NCBI GenBank assembly: GCA_947167105.1
Contig: CAMVGU010000010.1
Coordinates: 26,867 to 90,866 of the forward strand
Reading direction: 5' to 3'
DNA length: 64,000 nt
DNA from: an uncultured Selenomonas sp.
Lineage (GTDB): Bacteria; Bacillota; Negativicutes; Selenomonadales; Selenomonadaceae
Positions 1-8,084 of the stretch are shown piece by piece. A program made the position numbers and the translations under genes. The notes under the pieces were generated by a model. The model did not search any database. It was not told where the DNA came from and worked only from the letters and a program-made list of their open reading frames with translations. How positions within the stretch are numbered: position 1 is the first letter of the stretch; each line of letters begins with the position of its first letter.

Positions 1-326
1 CAGTAAGCATAGCGCCGGTCATCGGCCTCCACCAGCTCCGTGAGCTTCGCCGCCAGGCCCTTCGTCACCCGCTCGTCTGCGTCCAGGAAGTAGATCCAGT
101 CATGGCGAGCCTCGCCGATGGCAAAGGTCTGCTGGGCGCCCCAGTTGCCTTCCAGGGCATGCTGCACCACCCTGGCACCTAAGGACTTCGCTATTTCACG
201 GGTGCGATCCGTGCTGAAATCGTCTATAACAATGATTTCATCGGCAAAGAGCACGCTTTTGATGCAGTCCCCGATATTCTTTTCCTCATTTTTCGCCAGT
301 ATCAGCACCGACAGCCTGATGCCCAT
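1..326 (-). CDS. Family 2 glycosyltransferase, N-terminal part (cut by window edge)
   Basis: Only the first 108 codons lie in the window; the 3' end runs off the left edge. The protein opens with a beta strand and the GT2 start LSVLILAKNEEKNI, then DEIIVIDDFSTDRT (nucleotide-sugar site) and DWIYFLDADERV (DXD-like metal site near residue 85). This is the GT-A layout of WaaE/KdtX-like enzymes that add a sugar to the LPS inner core. The ATG at 326 follows an AGGAGG site. It lies downstream of the heptosyltransferase gene, separated by a repeat. The acceptor and sugar are inferred from context only. Confidence 0.85.
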   Translation of the reverse strand, partial: MGIRLSVLILAKNEEKNIGDCIKSVLFADEIIVIDDFSTDRTREIAKSLGARVVQHALEGNWGAQQTFAIGEARHDWIYFLDADERVTKGLAAKLTELVEADDRRYAY

Positions 327-410
327 GCCTGCCTCCTGCTATGCAATAATTTACCTTCCTGAATAATATCATATTTAATGGTGGCAGGCAATAACGAGGC
401 GAAAAGCTGG

Positions 411-620
411 GCTAGTGGTGTTACTTTCTTACTACGAAATCTTAGCGAGTCAAGCCCGTAAGGGCGCAGGATCGGTTAGATTTCGTGTAAGGGCGTAGTG
501 CGAAACACTGTTTCGCACGGAGTTTTGTGTGGACAAAGAAAGTAACCAAAGAAAACCGCCGCCCTTGTTCCCTTCCTTGGAGAACGAGGGCGGCGGCGCC
601 CATCCCTGGGCGCGGAGTTT
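411..620 (+). repeat. Triple-hairpin intergenic repeat (family D), copy 1, carrying insert E
   Basis: Three stem-loops in a row: arms GTTACTTTCTTTGT/ACAAAGAAAGTAAC, arms CCGCCGCCCTTGTTC/GAACGAGGGCGGCGG, and GCGCCCA-TCCC-TGGGCGC. In this copy the first stem is interrupted at about 431-525 by insert E, itself palindromic (CGAAATCTTAGC...GGTTAGATTTCG, then CGAAACA-CTG-TTTCG). The gap between the GT2 and GT9 genes (327-628) holds essentially nothing else. Confidence 0.85.
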
Positions 621-628
621 GGGGAATT

Positions 629-1711
629 TTATTCCTGGCCTGTCAGCAGGTTGCGGCACTCAGTCAATACGGCTTCGGGCTTTACGCCCCACAGGCATTT
701 GGGACGGGGCCAGTCAGGACATTCCTCCGGCCTTACGCTGCAGGGGCAGCAAGGCTCCCGGAGGGTCAGCACGCGGGCACAGGGGCTAAGGGGATGCCAG
801 CGATCCGGCAGGGTGCACCCGTACATCACCACCATGGGCACCCCCGTAGTGGCGGCGATATGGGCGCCGCCGGTATCTACCGTGACCAAGAGTTCCGTGC
901 GCCTGTAGAGAGCCGCCAGTTCCACCAGATCAGTTTCCCCGCAGAAGTTCAGCACCGTCGGGGCCTCTTTGCCGCAGCGCTCCAGGATGGAGGCCCGGAC
1001 TTCCCCGGCGTACTCCCTGTCGCCAGGCCCCCCCGTGATATAGAAGCTGGCTCCGTATTCTGCGAAAAGCTCCTGCACAGCCTCTGCAAAATATTCCTTG
1101 GGCCAGGTCTTCAGGGGAAAGGTCCCCTTCACACACAGGCCGATATGGCAGCCGGCAGGCAGGCGGGCCAGCAGGGCCTCCGCCTTTTCCTCCGCCTCCG
1201 GCGTCACCCTGGCAAAGACCGGCTCCGCCTTTTCCCCAGGAGGCTGGCCCGTCACGCCCCGCACAATGGCCTGATAGGTCTCCGCCTGCAGGGTTCCGTC
1301 CAGGTCGTGGGTGATATGCACAGTCTCGGTATAGAGCCAGGTCACGCGGCTGGGCTTGTCGTCAAAGACCCGGTCGGGGCCGATGCGGGCGGGGATATGG
1401 GCCAGCCAGGCCAGCAGCGCCGGCCTCAGCTTGCGGTCAAAGGAGATGCTAAGGTCAAAGTGCCGCTTTTTCAGCTCCTGCACCATCTTCCTCATCAGGC
1501 CGAAGGAATTCTCCCCAGGCTTGTAGCCAAAGACAATCACCTCATCAATGACCGGGTTGTTCTCCACGGCCTGACGGCAGGCGGGCTTTACCAGCATTGT
1601 CACCCTGGCTTTTGGCCAGGCCCGCTTCAGGAGGGCCACGGCGCCGGTGGTCAGCACCACATCCCCCAGGTTCACCAGGGCATTCACCAGGATGTTATTG
1701 TACTCCTTCAT
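629..1711 (-). CDS. Glycosyltransferase family 9 (ADP-heptose:LPS heptosyltransferase-like)
   Basis: 360 residues. GT9 enzymes move heptose from ADP-heptose onto the LPS inner core at the cytoplasmic face of the inner membrane. Seen here: N-terminal ILVNALVNLGDVVLTT (residues 7-22, acceptor domain) and C-terminal LVTVDTGGAHIAATTGVPMV, the conserved nucleotide-binding loop. A Cys-rich tail (about residues 315-350) is common in Negativicutes GT9 proteins. I place the start at the ATG at 1711, behind GGAGAGG, not at the longer frame start at 1822; this leaves a 17-nt overlap with gmhB. Acceptor specificity is unknown; it is one of three GT9 genes here. Confidence 0.88.
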   Translation of the reverse strand: MKEYNNILVNALVNLGDVVLTTGAVALLKRAWPKARVTMLVKPACRQAVENNPVIDEVIVFGYKPGENSFGLMRKMVQELKKRHFDLSISFDRKLRPALLAWLAHIPARIGPDRVFDDKPSRVTWLYTETVHITHDLDGTLQAETYQAIVRGVTGQPPGEKAEPVFARVTPEAEEKAEALLARLPAGCHIGLCVKGTFPLKTWPKEYFAEAVQELFAEYGASFYITGGPGDREYAGEVRASILERCGKEAPTVLNFCGETDLVELAALYRRTELLVTVDTGGAHIAATTGVPMVVMYGCTLPDRWHPLSPCARVLTLREPCCPCSVRPEECPDWPRPKCLWGVKPEAVLTECRNLLTGQE

Positions 1712-2228
1712 CTCGCCTCTCCTTAAGCTCCTGCCGCACCAGCTCCAAAAGGCTGCCCCCTTGGTACAGCACCCCCCTGACACCGGCCCTTTCCCCGCAT
1801 TCCACATCCCTGGGGCTGTCACCTATCATCAGGGAGCGGCTGCGGTCGATGGCAAAGTCCCGGCAGGCCCGCTCGATAAGGCCCGCCTTGGGCTTGCGGC
1901 AGTCGCAGGCGAGCCTGTATTCCGGCACAGCCGCCTCCGGGTGATGGGGGCAGTAGTAAAAGGCATCTATCCGGGTGCCTATGGCCGCCAGCTTCTCATT
2001 CATATAGTCATGGAGGGCCAGGACATCACTTTCGGGAAACATGCCTCTGGCCACGCCGCTCTGGTTGGTGATGACAATGGCCAGATAGCCTAAAGATTTT
2101 ACATATTTCACGGCCTCCGCCGCCTCCGGCATCCACCGGAGTTTGGCGGTTTCGTGGAGATAGCCCGTATCCACGTTGAGTGTGCCGTCCCGGTCAAAAA
2201 AGACCGCAGGGCGTCCTTTACTTGCCAT
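1695..2228 (-). CDS. gmhB: D-glycero-D-manno-heptose 1,7-bisphosphate 7-phosphatase
   Basis: 177-residue HAD-family phosphatase that removes the C7 phosphate of heptose bisphosphate, the step between the RfaE kinase and the adenylyltransferase. Visible motifs: nucleophile FFDRDGT (D12, D14), TNQSG (HAD motif II, about 54-58), the zinc loop C93-x-H95 ... C108-x-C110, KP, and IGDSPRDVE (motif IV). These zinc cysteines are typical of GmhB and histidinol phosphatases. The start at 2228 overlaps the hldD end by 11 nt and the next GT9 gene overlaps its 3' end, so the three are tightly coupled. Confidence 0.93.
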   Translation of the reverse strand: MASKGRPAVFFDRDGTLNVDTGYLHETAKLRWMPEAAEAVKYVKSLGYLAIVITNQSGVARGMFPESDVLALHDYMNEKLAAIGTRIDAFYYCPHHPEAAVPEYRLACDCRKPKAGLIERACRDFAIDRSRSLMIGDSPRDVECGERAGVRGVLYQGGSLLELVRQELKERRDEGVQ

Positions 2229-3189
2229 ATTCAAAATAACCGCCCTTGTCCAGGAAATCACAGTATTCCTTCACCGCATCCTCCATTTTGTGGAAGCCCT
2301 GGTCATAGCCTGCCTCCAGGAGTTTTGCCGGGTCGGACTCCGTATAGTTCTGGTACTTGCCCCTGAGAACCTCCGGGAAATCCCGGTACTCGATATGTCC
2401 CGTGCCCAGGGCGGCGATTACGGCCTGGGCCACCTCATTGTAGGTGTGGGCCTTGCCGGTGCCGCAGTTGTAGATGCCGGAGGGGCCCTGGTGCTCCCAG
2501 AACCAGAGGTTCACCTTCACTACGTCCTTGACATAGACGAAGTCCCGGCGCTGCTCCCCGTCCTTATAGCCATCCGTGCCCTTAAAGAGGCGGGCCGCCC
2601 CGGTCTCCTTGATCTGGTGGTAGAGCTGGTAGAAGATGGAGGCCATCTTGCCCTTGTGGTGCTCCTGGGGGCCGTAGACATTGAAGTATTTCAGGCCCAC
2701 AATCTGGCTCTTGGCCTCGGGCAGCACCTGGCGCACATAGCGGTCAAAGGCCAGCTTTGAGTAGGCGTAGGGATTCAGGGCGTCCTCGCATTCGTCACCC
2801 TCCCGGAAGCCGTGCCTGCCGCTGCCGTAGGTGGAGGCGGAGGAGGCGTAGAGGAAGGGGATGCGGTGCTGCAAGGCGAAGTGCAGCAGGCTCTTGGAGT
2901 ATTCGTAGTTCACCCTCATCATGTAGTTCACGTCATACTCCATGGTATCGGAGCAGGCGCCCTCGTGGAAGATGGCATCTATATCCGCGCCGTCGAAATC
3001 ATCATCCTCGATGGTCTGCAAAAAGTCGTCCTTATGCTGGTAGTCGATAAATTGCAGGCCCCGCAGGTTCTTGTAGTTCAGCCCGTCCTTCAGGTCATCT
3101 ATAATCAGGATATCCGTGCGCCCGCGATTATTGAGCTCCTTCACGATATTGCTGCCGATAAAGCCGGCGCCGCCGGTGACGATAATCAT
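2218..3189 (-). CDS. hldD: ADP-L-glycero-D-manno-heptose 6-epimerase
   Basis: 323-residue extended short-chain dehydrogenase that epimerises ADP-D,D-heptose to ADP-L,D-heptose, the donor used by the heptosyltransferases. The NAD(P) site TGGAGFIGSN is at residues 5-14, the catalytic YxxxK is Y141-K145, with serines at 116-119 in the active-site strand. HEGACSDT near 75-82 is typical of HldD. The ATG at 3189 follows GGAGGAAGG; a longer frame to 3228 lacks a site. It starts the hldD-gmhB-GT9 block after a repeat-filled gap. Confidence 0.95.
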   Translation of the reverse strand: MIIVTGGAGFIGSNIVKELNNRGRTDILIIDDLKDGLNYKNLRGLQFIDYQHKDDFLQTIEDDDFDGADIDAIFHEGACSDTMEYDVNYMMRVNYEYSKSLLHFALQHRIPFLYASSASTYGSGRHGFREGDECEDALNPYAYSKLAFDRYVRQVLPEAKSQIVGLKYFNVYGPQEHHKGKMASIFYQLYHQIKETGAARLFKGTDGYKDGEQRRDFVYVKDVVKVNLWFWEHQGPSGIYNCGTGKAHTYNEVAQAVIAALGTGHIEYRDFPEVLRGKYQNYTESDPAKLLEAGYDQGFHKMEDAVKEYCDFLDKGGYFEYGK

Positions 3190-3302
3190 TTGCCTTCCTC
3201 CATTCATGTGATTGCCTGCGCCCCCCACCTACAGAGGTTGGTGGCATCCCTTGCCTCGTTATAAATGCAGCTCATTTCCAATAGGCTGACAAAGGCCCAC
3301 AA
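3190..3302. repeat. Hairpin repeat (family H), copy 1
   Basis: Contains a CCCCCACCT...AGGTTGGTGG hairpin followed by TTGCCTCGTTATAA. The same arrangement recurs at 15218-15268. The gap 3190-3446 otherwise holds only family D copy 2. Confidence 0.5.
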
Positions 3303-3418
3303 ACTTCGCGCCCAAGGATGGGCGCTGCCGCCCTCGTTCTCCAGGGAAGGGAACAAGGGCGGCGGTTTTCTTTGGTTACTTTCTTTGTCCACACAAAGAA
3401 AGTAACACCACGAGCCAT
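3303..3418 (-). repeat. Triple-hairpin repeat (family D), copy 2, uninterrupted
   Basis: Reverse orientation relative to copy 1, all three stems intact and without inserts, so it is a good reference for the basic unit of about 115 bp. It lies between the heptose kinase and hldD genes. Confidence 0.85.
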
Positions 3419-3446
3419 GCCCGTCAGGAACTTTCGCTACAGTTCC

Positions 3447-4448
3447 CTATTCGTTTGCCACTGTCTTCAGCACGCCCAGCAGTTCCTCTTTGCTGACCGC
3501 GTAGGTGCCCAGCTTGGCCACTACTACGCTGGCCGCCAGATTGGCCAAGTAGGCCCCCGCCTCGGGCCGCAGGCCCCCTGCCAGGGCCATGGCAAAGACT
3601 GCTATGACCGTATCCCCGGCGCCGGAGACATCAAAGACATCCTGGGCCTTGGTGGGGATATGCACCGTCTCCTCCTCCCTCACCAGGGACAGGCCCTTTT
3701 CGGAGCGGGTGACGATAAGGTTCTTGGCCTTGTACTTGCGCATGGCGTAGTGGGCCGCCCTTTCCACCGGCAGATCCTCGTTCTTGATTTTGTCCAGGAG
3801 CACCGCATTCAGTTCCTTCAGGTTCGGCGTTATGTAGTCTGCATGGGCGTACTTGGCCCAGTTCGTGCCCTTGGGGTCGATGGCCACCGGCACGCCGTGG
3901 TCATGGCAGGCCTTGATAATCATCTGGCAGGAGGCCTCCGTGCAGGCTCCCTTGCCGTAGTCGGAGATAACCACCGCATCCAGGCTCTCGGAGAGCTTCT
4001 GCTCCACGTAGTTCTGCAGGCGGGCAGCGTAAAAGGGCTCGATGGGGTCATCATCCTCGAAGTCCAGGCGCAGCATCTGCTGGTGCCCGCCGATAACCCG
4101 CAGCTTGGTGGTGGTGGGGCGCTCCGTGGTGACAAGGCCCCTGAAGTCAATGCCCCTGGCAGTGAGCTTTTCCGTCAGGCTCACCGCATGGTAGTCATCG
4201 CCGATATAGCCTGCGATACTGGTCTCACAGCCCAGGAGGGCCAGATTGTGGGCCACGTTGGCGGCGCCCCCCAGGGTCTCCTTCTCGCCGGTCACATGGG
4301 TGATGGGCACGGGAGCCTCCGGGGAGATGCGGCTGACCTCGCCGTAGTAATACTTATCCAGCATCACATCCCCCAGCACCAGGACGGTACACTTGCCTGT
4401 CTTCTGGGCGACAAACTCCTGCAGGAGTTCCTTGGTCTCTGTATCCAT
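3447..4448 (-). CDS. rfaE1: D-glycero-beta-D-manno-heptose-7-phosphate kinase (RfaE1-type PfkB kinase)
   Basis: 333 residues, PfkB/ribokinase fold. It matches the kinase half of E. coli HldE, phosphorylating heptose 7-phosphate at C1. Visible: GDVMLDKYYYGEVSRISPEAPVP (27-48), GGAANVAHNLALLG (60-73) which binds the sugar, and DVSGAGDT with the catalytic base D279. The adenylyltransferase half is absent and is encoded separately at 9113-9583. A second PfkB kinase with the same layout lies at 9595-10584. The ATG at 4448 follows a GGAAAG-type site. Confidence 0.92.
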   Translation of the reverse strand: MDTETKELLQEFVAQKTGKCTVLVLGDVMLDKYYYGEVSRISPEAPVPITHVTGEKETLGGAANVAHNLALLGCETSIAGYIGDDYHAVSLTEKLTARGIDFRGLVTTERPTTTKLRVIGGHQQMLRLDFEDDDPIEPFYAARLQNYVEQKLSESLDAVVISDYGKGACTEASCQMIIKACHDHGVPVAIDPKGTNWAKYAHADYITPNLKELNAVLLDKIKNEDLPVERAAHYAMRKYKAKNLIVTRSEKGLSLVREEETVHIPTKAQDVFDVSGAGDTVIAVFAMALAGGLRPEAGAYLANLAASVVVAKLGTYAVSKEELLGVLKTVANE

Positions 4449-4465
4449 GGGAATTTTCCTTTCAG

Positions 4466-5653
4466 CTATTTCAAACGTATCACGGGATTGGTGTCCGTGG
4501 TATCCATGGCAAAATCCTGGGGACGGGCAAGCTGCTGTCCCTCCGGGCGGGCCAGGTCAATCACCTGGCAGTCGAAGGAAGCTGGAGCGGGCAGTTCCCG
4601 CCCCGGCCTGCCGCCGCTTTCCTGCAACAGCTTATGGGCGTAATGGAGCACTATTTCCGGGGTGATATGCTTCATGCAGGCCAGATGCTCCGCCCCCTGC
4701 CGCTGGCATTCGTGGATGCGGCAGGGATGGCAGGGCTCCGGCGTCTTCACCAGGATAGCCCGGCTGTCATAGGGGGCAAAGCCGGTGACGGGGGAGGCGC
4801 CGAACATGGTGACTACCGGCACATGCATGGCCACCCCCACATGCATGGGGCCGGAGTCCGTGGTGATAAAGAGCAGGCAGCGGCTAAGGAGCTCTGCCAG
4901 TTCCCCCAGGCTGACCCGTCCCGTAAAGACATGCACAGGGGCTTTGTCCTCCGTCTGCATATCCCCCAGGCACTCCTGCACGATTTCCTCATCCATGGGT
5001 CCCCCGAAGAAGGCCACATGGTAGCCCTCGGCCAGGAGCCTGTCTGCGCAGATGGCAAAATACTCCTTCAGCCAGCGCTTGGTGAGCCAGGAAGCGCCGA
5101 TATTCAGGGCTATAACCCTGGCATCTGCCGGGATTTCCCGCTGCCAAAGGGCGGCTCCCTTAGCTGCGGCCTCGGGAGGCACCACCATTTCCAGCCCCCG
5201 GTCCTCAATGGTTCTGACCCCCGCCAGCTCCCGCAGCACATCGTAATGGGCATAGACCTGGTGCTTGGCAAAATGCCTGTTGGGCATAACCGCCGTAAAG
5301 AAGGCACCAAAGCCAGGTTTTGCATAACCAACGATGCGCCTGCCTCCGGAGAAAGCCGCCAGGGCCGAGGCCCGCTCATTGCGGTGCAGGTTGATAACCA
5401 AATCAAACTGCTGCCTGCGCAGGCGGCGGATGAATTTCAGCAGGTGCCAGAGATTATCGTCCTTCCCCTTCTTGTCCAGGAAAAGGCAGGCATCCAGATG
5501 CGGATTGTACTCCACTATGTCTCTCAGCTTCCCGTCCGCCAGCAGGGTCAGCCTGGCCTGGGGGTAGGCGGCGCGCAGGGTGCGGAGCACAGGGGTCACA
5601 AGCAGCAGGTCGCCTAAGTGCATGAGGTTGATGACGAGAATATTCTTGTACAC
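4466..5653 (-). CDS. Glycosyltransferase family 9 (LPS heptosyltransferase II/III-like)
   Basis: 395 residues. Opens with KNILVINLMHLGDLLLVTPVL, the GT9 acceptor-domain signature, and has LFITTDSGPMHVGVAMHVPVVTMFG near 260-285 for ADP-heptose binding, followed by PCHPCRIHECQ, a Cys/His cluster also seen in related WaaF/RfaQ-like proteins. About 40 extra residues follow the GT9 domain, with no motif I recognise. The gene starts 3 nt after the stop of the upstream LtaS-like gene, so co-translation is likely. Which heptose it adds cannot be told from sequence. Confidence 0.9.
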   Translation of the reverse strand: MYKNILVINLMHLGDLLLVTPVLRTLRAAYPQARLTLLADGKLRDIVEYNPHLDACLFLDKKGKDDNLWHLLKFIRRLRRQQFDLVINLHRNERASALAAFSGGRRIVGYAKPGFGAFFTAVMPNRHFAKHQVYAHYDVLRELAGVRTIEDRGLEMVVPPEAAAKGAALWQREIPADARVIALNIGASWLTKRWLKEYFAICADRLLAEGYHVAFFGGPMDEEIVQECLGDMQTEDKAPVHVFTGRVSLGELAELLSRCLLFITTDSGPMHVGVAMHVPVVTMFGASPVTGFAPYDSRAILVKTPEPCHPCRIHECQRQGAEHLACMKHITPEIVLHYAHKLLQESGGRPGRELPAPASFDCQVIDLARPEGQQLARPQDFAMDTTDTNPVIRLK

Positions 5654-5656
5654 AGC

Positions 5657-7591
5657 TTACTCCTTCCCCTGGGTCAGCAGATACCAGGCCAGGGTGCGCT
5701 GGGCAGTGAGCTGGGGCAGCAGGGCGGCTCGCGCCGCCTCCCCGTCGGGGCTGCCGGCAAAGCCCGGAATCAGCTCTGTTTCCTCTGCCCGCTCCACCCT
5801 GCCGCAGACATTATCCGCCAGGAACACATCCCGGTTAAAGGCGGCCCTGCCCTCCCCCAGGGGCAGGCCAATGGCCTGATAGGCAAAGCCTGCTGGGGCA
5901 ATCAGGTCAATCAGGGTGGGCACAATGCTGGTATGTCCGCCGATGGCATCTGCCGGCCACAGCTTGGGGCTAACGCCCTTGCCGTAAATGACGCAGGGCA
6001 CGCTCTGGTGCTCGTAAAGGGTGGGATGGGGGCCGGGGTCGGAACGCACCGCATGATCCCCGGTGATGACGAAAAGACTGTCAGGATAGAGGGCCTGCAT
6101 TTCCCGGACGAAGTTCGTCACCACCTTGTCCATATACCAGTAATGGCCGAACTCCACCGCCAGTTCCTCGGGATTTTCCGCCTCGGGAATGATACGGCGG
6201 ATATTCTCTGCACAGGCTGCCACATCAAAGCCCTCCGCCCCCAGGTCGATACTGTAGGGGGGATGGTTGGAAGTGGTCATAATGAGGGCCACGGTGGGCC
6301 GCTCCGGATGCTCCCGGCAGTCTCTCGCCAGGGCCTCCAGCAAACGAGCATCGTCGGTGCCCCAGGCATTGACCTTGGGGGCGCCGTAGTCGGGATAGCC
6401 GTAGAAGTTATCAAAGCCCTGGGCCAGAGCCAGGCGGCCAATCTGATCCCAGCCGGGACTGCCCCCGTACCAGAAATCCACCTGATAGCCCAAGGCTTTC
6501 AGCTGGGGAGCCATGGCGGTGGGATAGGCTTCCGTAAAGGAGCGGGGCTGGTAATTGGCCCGGATATTCACCTCCGTCAGCCCTGTCACCAGGCCGGTAA
6601 TGGCCACGGAGGTAAAGTCCCCGTTGGGCATAAAGCGCCTGGTATAGCAGCCCTCCGGCGACCGGGCCAGCTCCTTCAGCCCTTCCATCAAATGCAAATC
6701 TGCATATTTATCCAGCAAAGGCCAGTTGGCCCAGGTCTCCCCCAGCACTATAAAGATATGGCTGGGCTTGGCAAGCCTGGGTCCGGGAGCCTTGCGCTCC
6801 AGATAGGGAAGGTAGCCCGCTGCTCCCTCCTTGTCTACGCCGAAAATATCCCCTGCCGCCATCTTCTTTTCCATGGAGTGTGCCCGATAAAGGGCCTGCA
6901 CATCATCCAGTATACATTCGTTCAGGAAATCGTCACGGGTGATGGCCGCATTCTCCCAGTTCAGCCCGGTTGCGTAGCTCACCCCGCCGCCGAAGCGGAC
7001 AAAGAGGCCAAAGAAAGCCGTGAACAGGAACAGCCCCAGCCCCCAGGCCAAGGGCCTGCCCTGGGGCACCCCGGCAGCCGGCAGCCGCAACAGCCACCTC
7101 AGCGCCAGGAAGGCGAAGAAGGTCAGCAGCAGGGCCACAACCGAGCGCCAGACCAGCCCGTACTCCGCCAGCATCATCCCCAGGATGGCTCCCTTGTCAT
7201 CCGCCAATCCCGCCGCCACCTGCAAGCCGTAGGTTTGGCCAAACTCACGGTAATAGGGGAAGCGGGCCATAAAGAGGACTGCCAGCAGGAAACTGGCCAA
7301 AGTGCCCACCGCCAGCCGCACCTTGCCCAAAGCCCGGCTCCAGCCAGGGCGCACAAAGCAGGGCAGTGTGGCCAGCAGGAAGGAAAACGCCGTAAAGGCC
7401 CCGGCGCTTTTCAGGGAAAGGCGCAGCCCCGCAAAATTTGCCAACAGCAAATCCGCAGAGGTAACATCGGGGCCTTGATAGCTGTCCATATAGAGCATGA
7501 AAAACAAGCGATAAGCGCAGAGAGTCAAGAGCAGAAAGAGGAACAGACGCAGATCCAGTTGGATATTGCGGAAGTAGGTGTCTAAACGCAT
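5657..7591 (-). CDS. LtaS-like sulfatase-fold membrane transferase
   Basis: 644 residues: about five hydrophobic N-terminal segments (to about residue 210) and a C-terminal extracytoplasmic alkaline-phosphatase/sulfatase domain. Motifs: FIVLGETW (metal glutamate), GDFTSVAITGL with the likely nucleophile Thr/Ser, WGTDDARLLEA, TTSNHPPY and FVITGDHAVR, the order seen in lipoteichoic-acid synthases and phosphoglycerol transferases. Such enzymes move phosphoglycerol (or phosphoethanolamine) from lipids to a glycan. In an LPS core cluster the likely acceptor is LPS or another envelope glycan; that is inference. The ATG at 7591 sits after GGAGAG; a longer frame to 7612 lacks a site. Confidence 0.85.
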   Translation of the reverse strand: MRLDTYFRNIQLDLRLFLFLLLTLCAYRLFFMLYMDSYQGPDVTSADLLLANFAGLRLSLKSAGAFTAFSFLLATLPCFVRPGWSRALGKVRLAVGTLASFLLAVLFMARFPYYREFGQTYGLQVAAGLADDKGAILGMMLAEYGLVWRSVVALLLTFFAFLALRWLLRLPAAGVPQGRPLAWGLGLFLFTAFFGLFVRFGGGVSYATGLNWENAAITRDDFLNECILDDVQALYRAHSMEKKMAAGDIFGVDKEGAAGYLPYLERKAPGPRLAKPSHIFIVLGETWANWPLLDKYADLHLMEGLKELARSPEGCYTRRFMPNGDFTSVAITGLVTGLTEVNIRANYQPRSFTEAYPTAMAPQLKALGYQVDFWYGGSPGWDQIGRLALAQGFDNFYGYPDYGAPKVNAWGTDDARLLEALARDCREHPERPTVALIMTTSNHPPYSIDLGAEGFDVAACAENIRRIIPEAENPEELAVEFGHYWYMDKVVTNFVREMQALYPDSLFVITGDHAVRSDPGPHPTLYEHQSVPCVIYGKGVSPKLWPADAIGGHTSIVPTLIDLIAPAGFAYQAIGLPLGEGRAAFNRDVFLADNVCGRVERAEETELIPGFAGSPDGEAARAALLPQLTAQRTLAWYLLTQGKE

Positions 7592-7625
7592 GTAAAAATC
7601 TCTCCATAACACGAGGAAATGTCCA

Positions 7626-7698
7626 CGACCTCATCCACCTCATCCGTCAGCCTGACGGCTGACACCTTCCCCTCAAGGGGAAGGCTTTTTCGTCAATG
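7626..7698. repeat. Paired-hairpin repeat (family G), copy 1
   Basis: ACCTCATC then GTCAGCC-TGAC-GGCTGAC and CCTTCCCCT-CAA-GGGGAAGG. Similar units occur at 31960, 42570, 54378 and 60498. It lies just upstream of the LtaS-like gene. Confidence 0.75.
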
Positions 7699-7750
7699 AG
7701 TATACTTCCATAGATGCGATTCATTCCCAATAAGCTGGAACAAAGCTCCC

Positions 7751-8025
7751 CCAAACTCCGCGCCCAGGGAAGGGCGCCGCGCCACTCGTTCCCAGGGATG
7801 GGAACCCGTGTCCCGCCTCGTCCATCTCCGCAATAATTGCCCGATATGCGGCCATCTGCTGCGTCATCGTCAGTCGCCATAGCCCGCTATGGCTCCTTCC
7901 TCTTCCTTGCATCTGACCACATCTCGAACAATTATTTTTGCGTATCTGGACAAGGTGGGACACCGTGGCGGCTGTTTTCTTTGGTTACTTTCTTTGTCAA
8001 CACAAAGAAAGTAACACCACGAGCC
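7751..8025 (-). repeat. Family D repeat, copy 3, with MITE-like insert C
   Basis: Family D unit whose middle hairpin is split at about 7805-7968 by insert C. Insert C has imperfect ends of about 35 bp (GTGTCCCGCC...CAATAATT at left; its reverse complement at right) and the central CCATAG-CCCG-CTATGG palindrome. The gap 7592-8084 contains only this and family G copy 1. Confidence 0.85.
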
Positions 8026-8084
8026 TTGCTCGCTAGCGATAAAACCTCCCTTCCAGAGGAATACTTTCTCGCTAGCGAGTACAA

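Noticed and set aside
527..1726. 399-codon plus-strand frame
   Set aside because: Begins inside a repeat and runs antisense to a GT9 gene; composition typical of a shadow frame.
5618..7585. Long open frame (655 codons) on the plus strand opposite the LtaS-like gene
   Set aside because: Antisense shadow of a GC-rich gene; its product is a Gln/His/Gly-rich string without motifs, while the minus strand carries all sulfatase-fold motifs.
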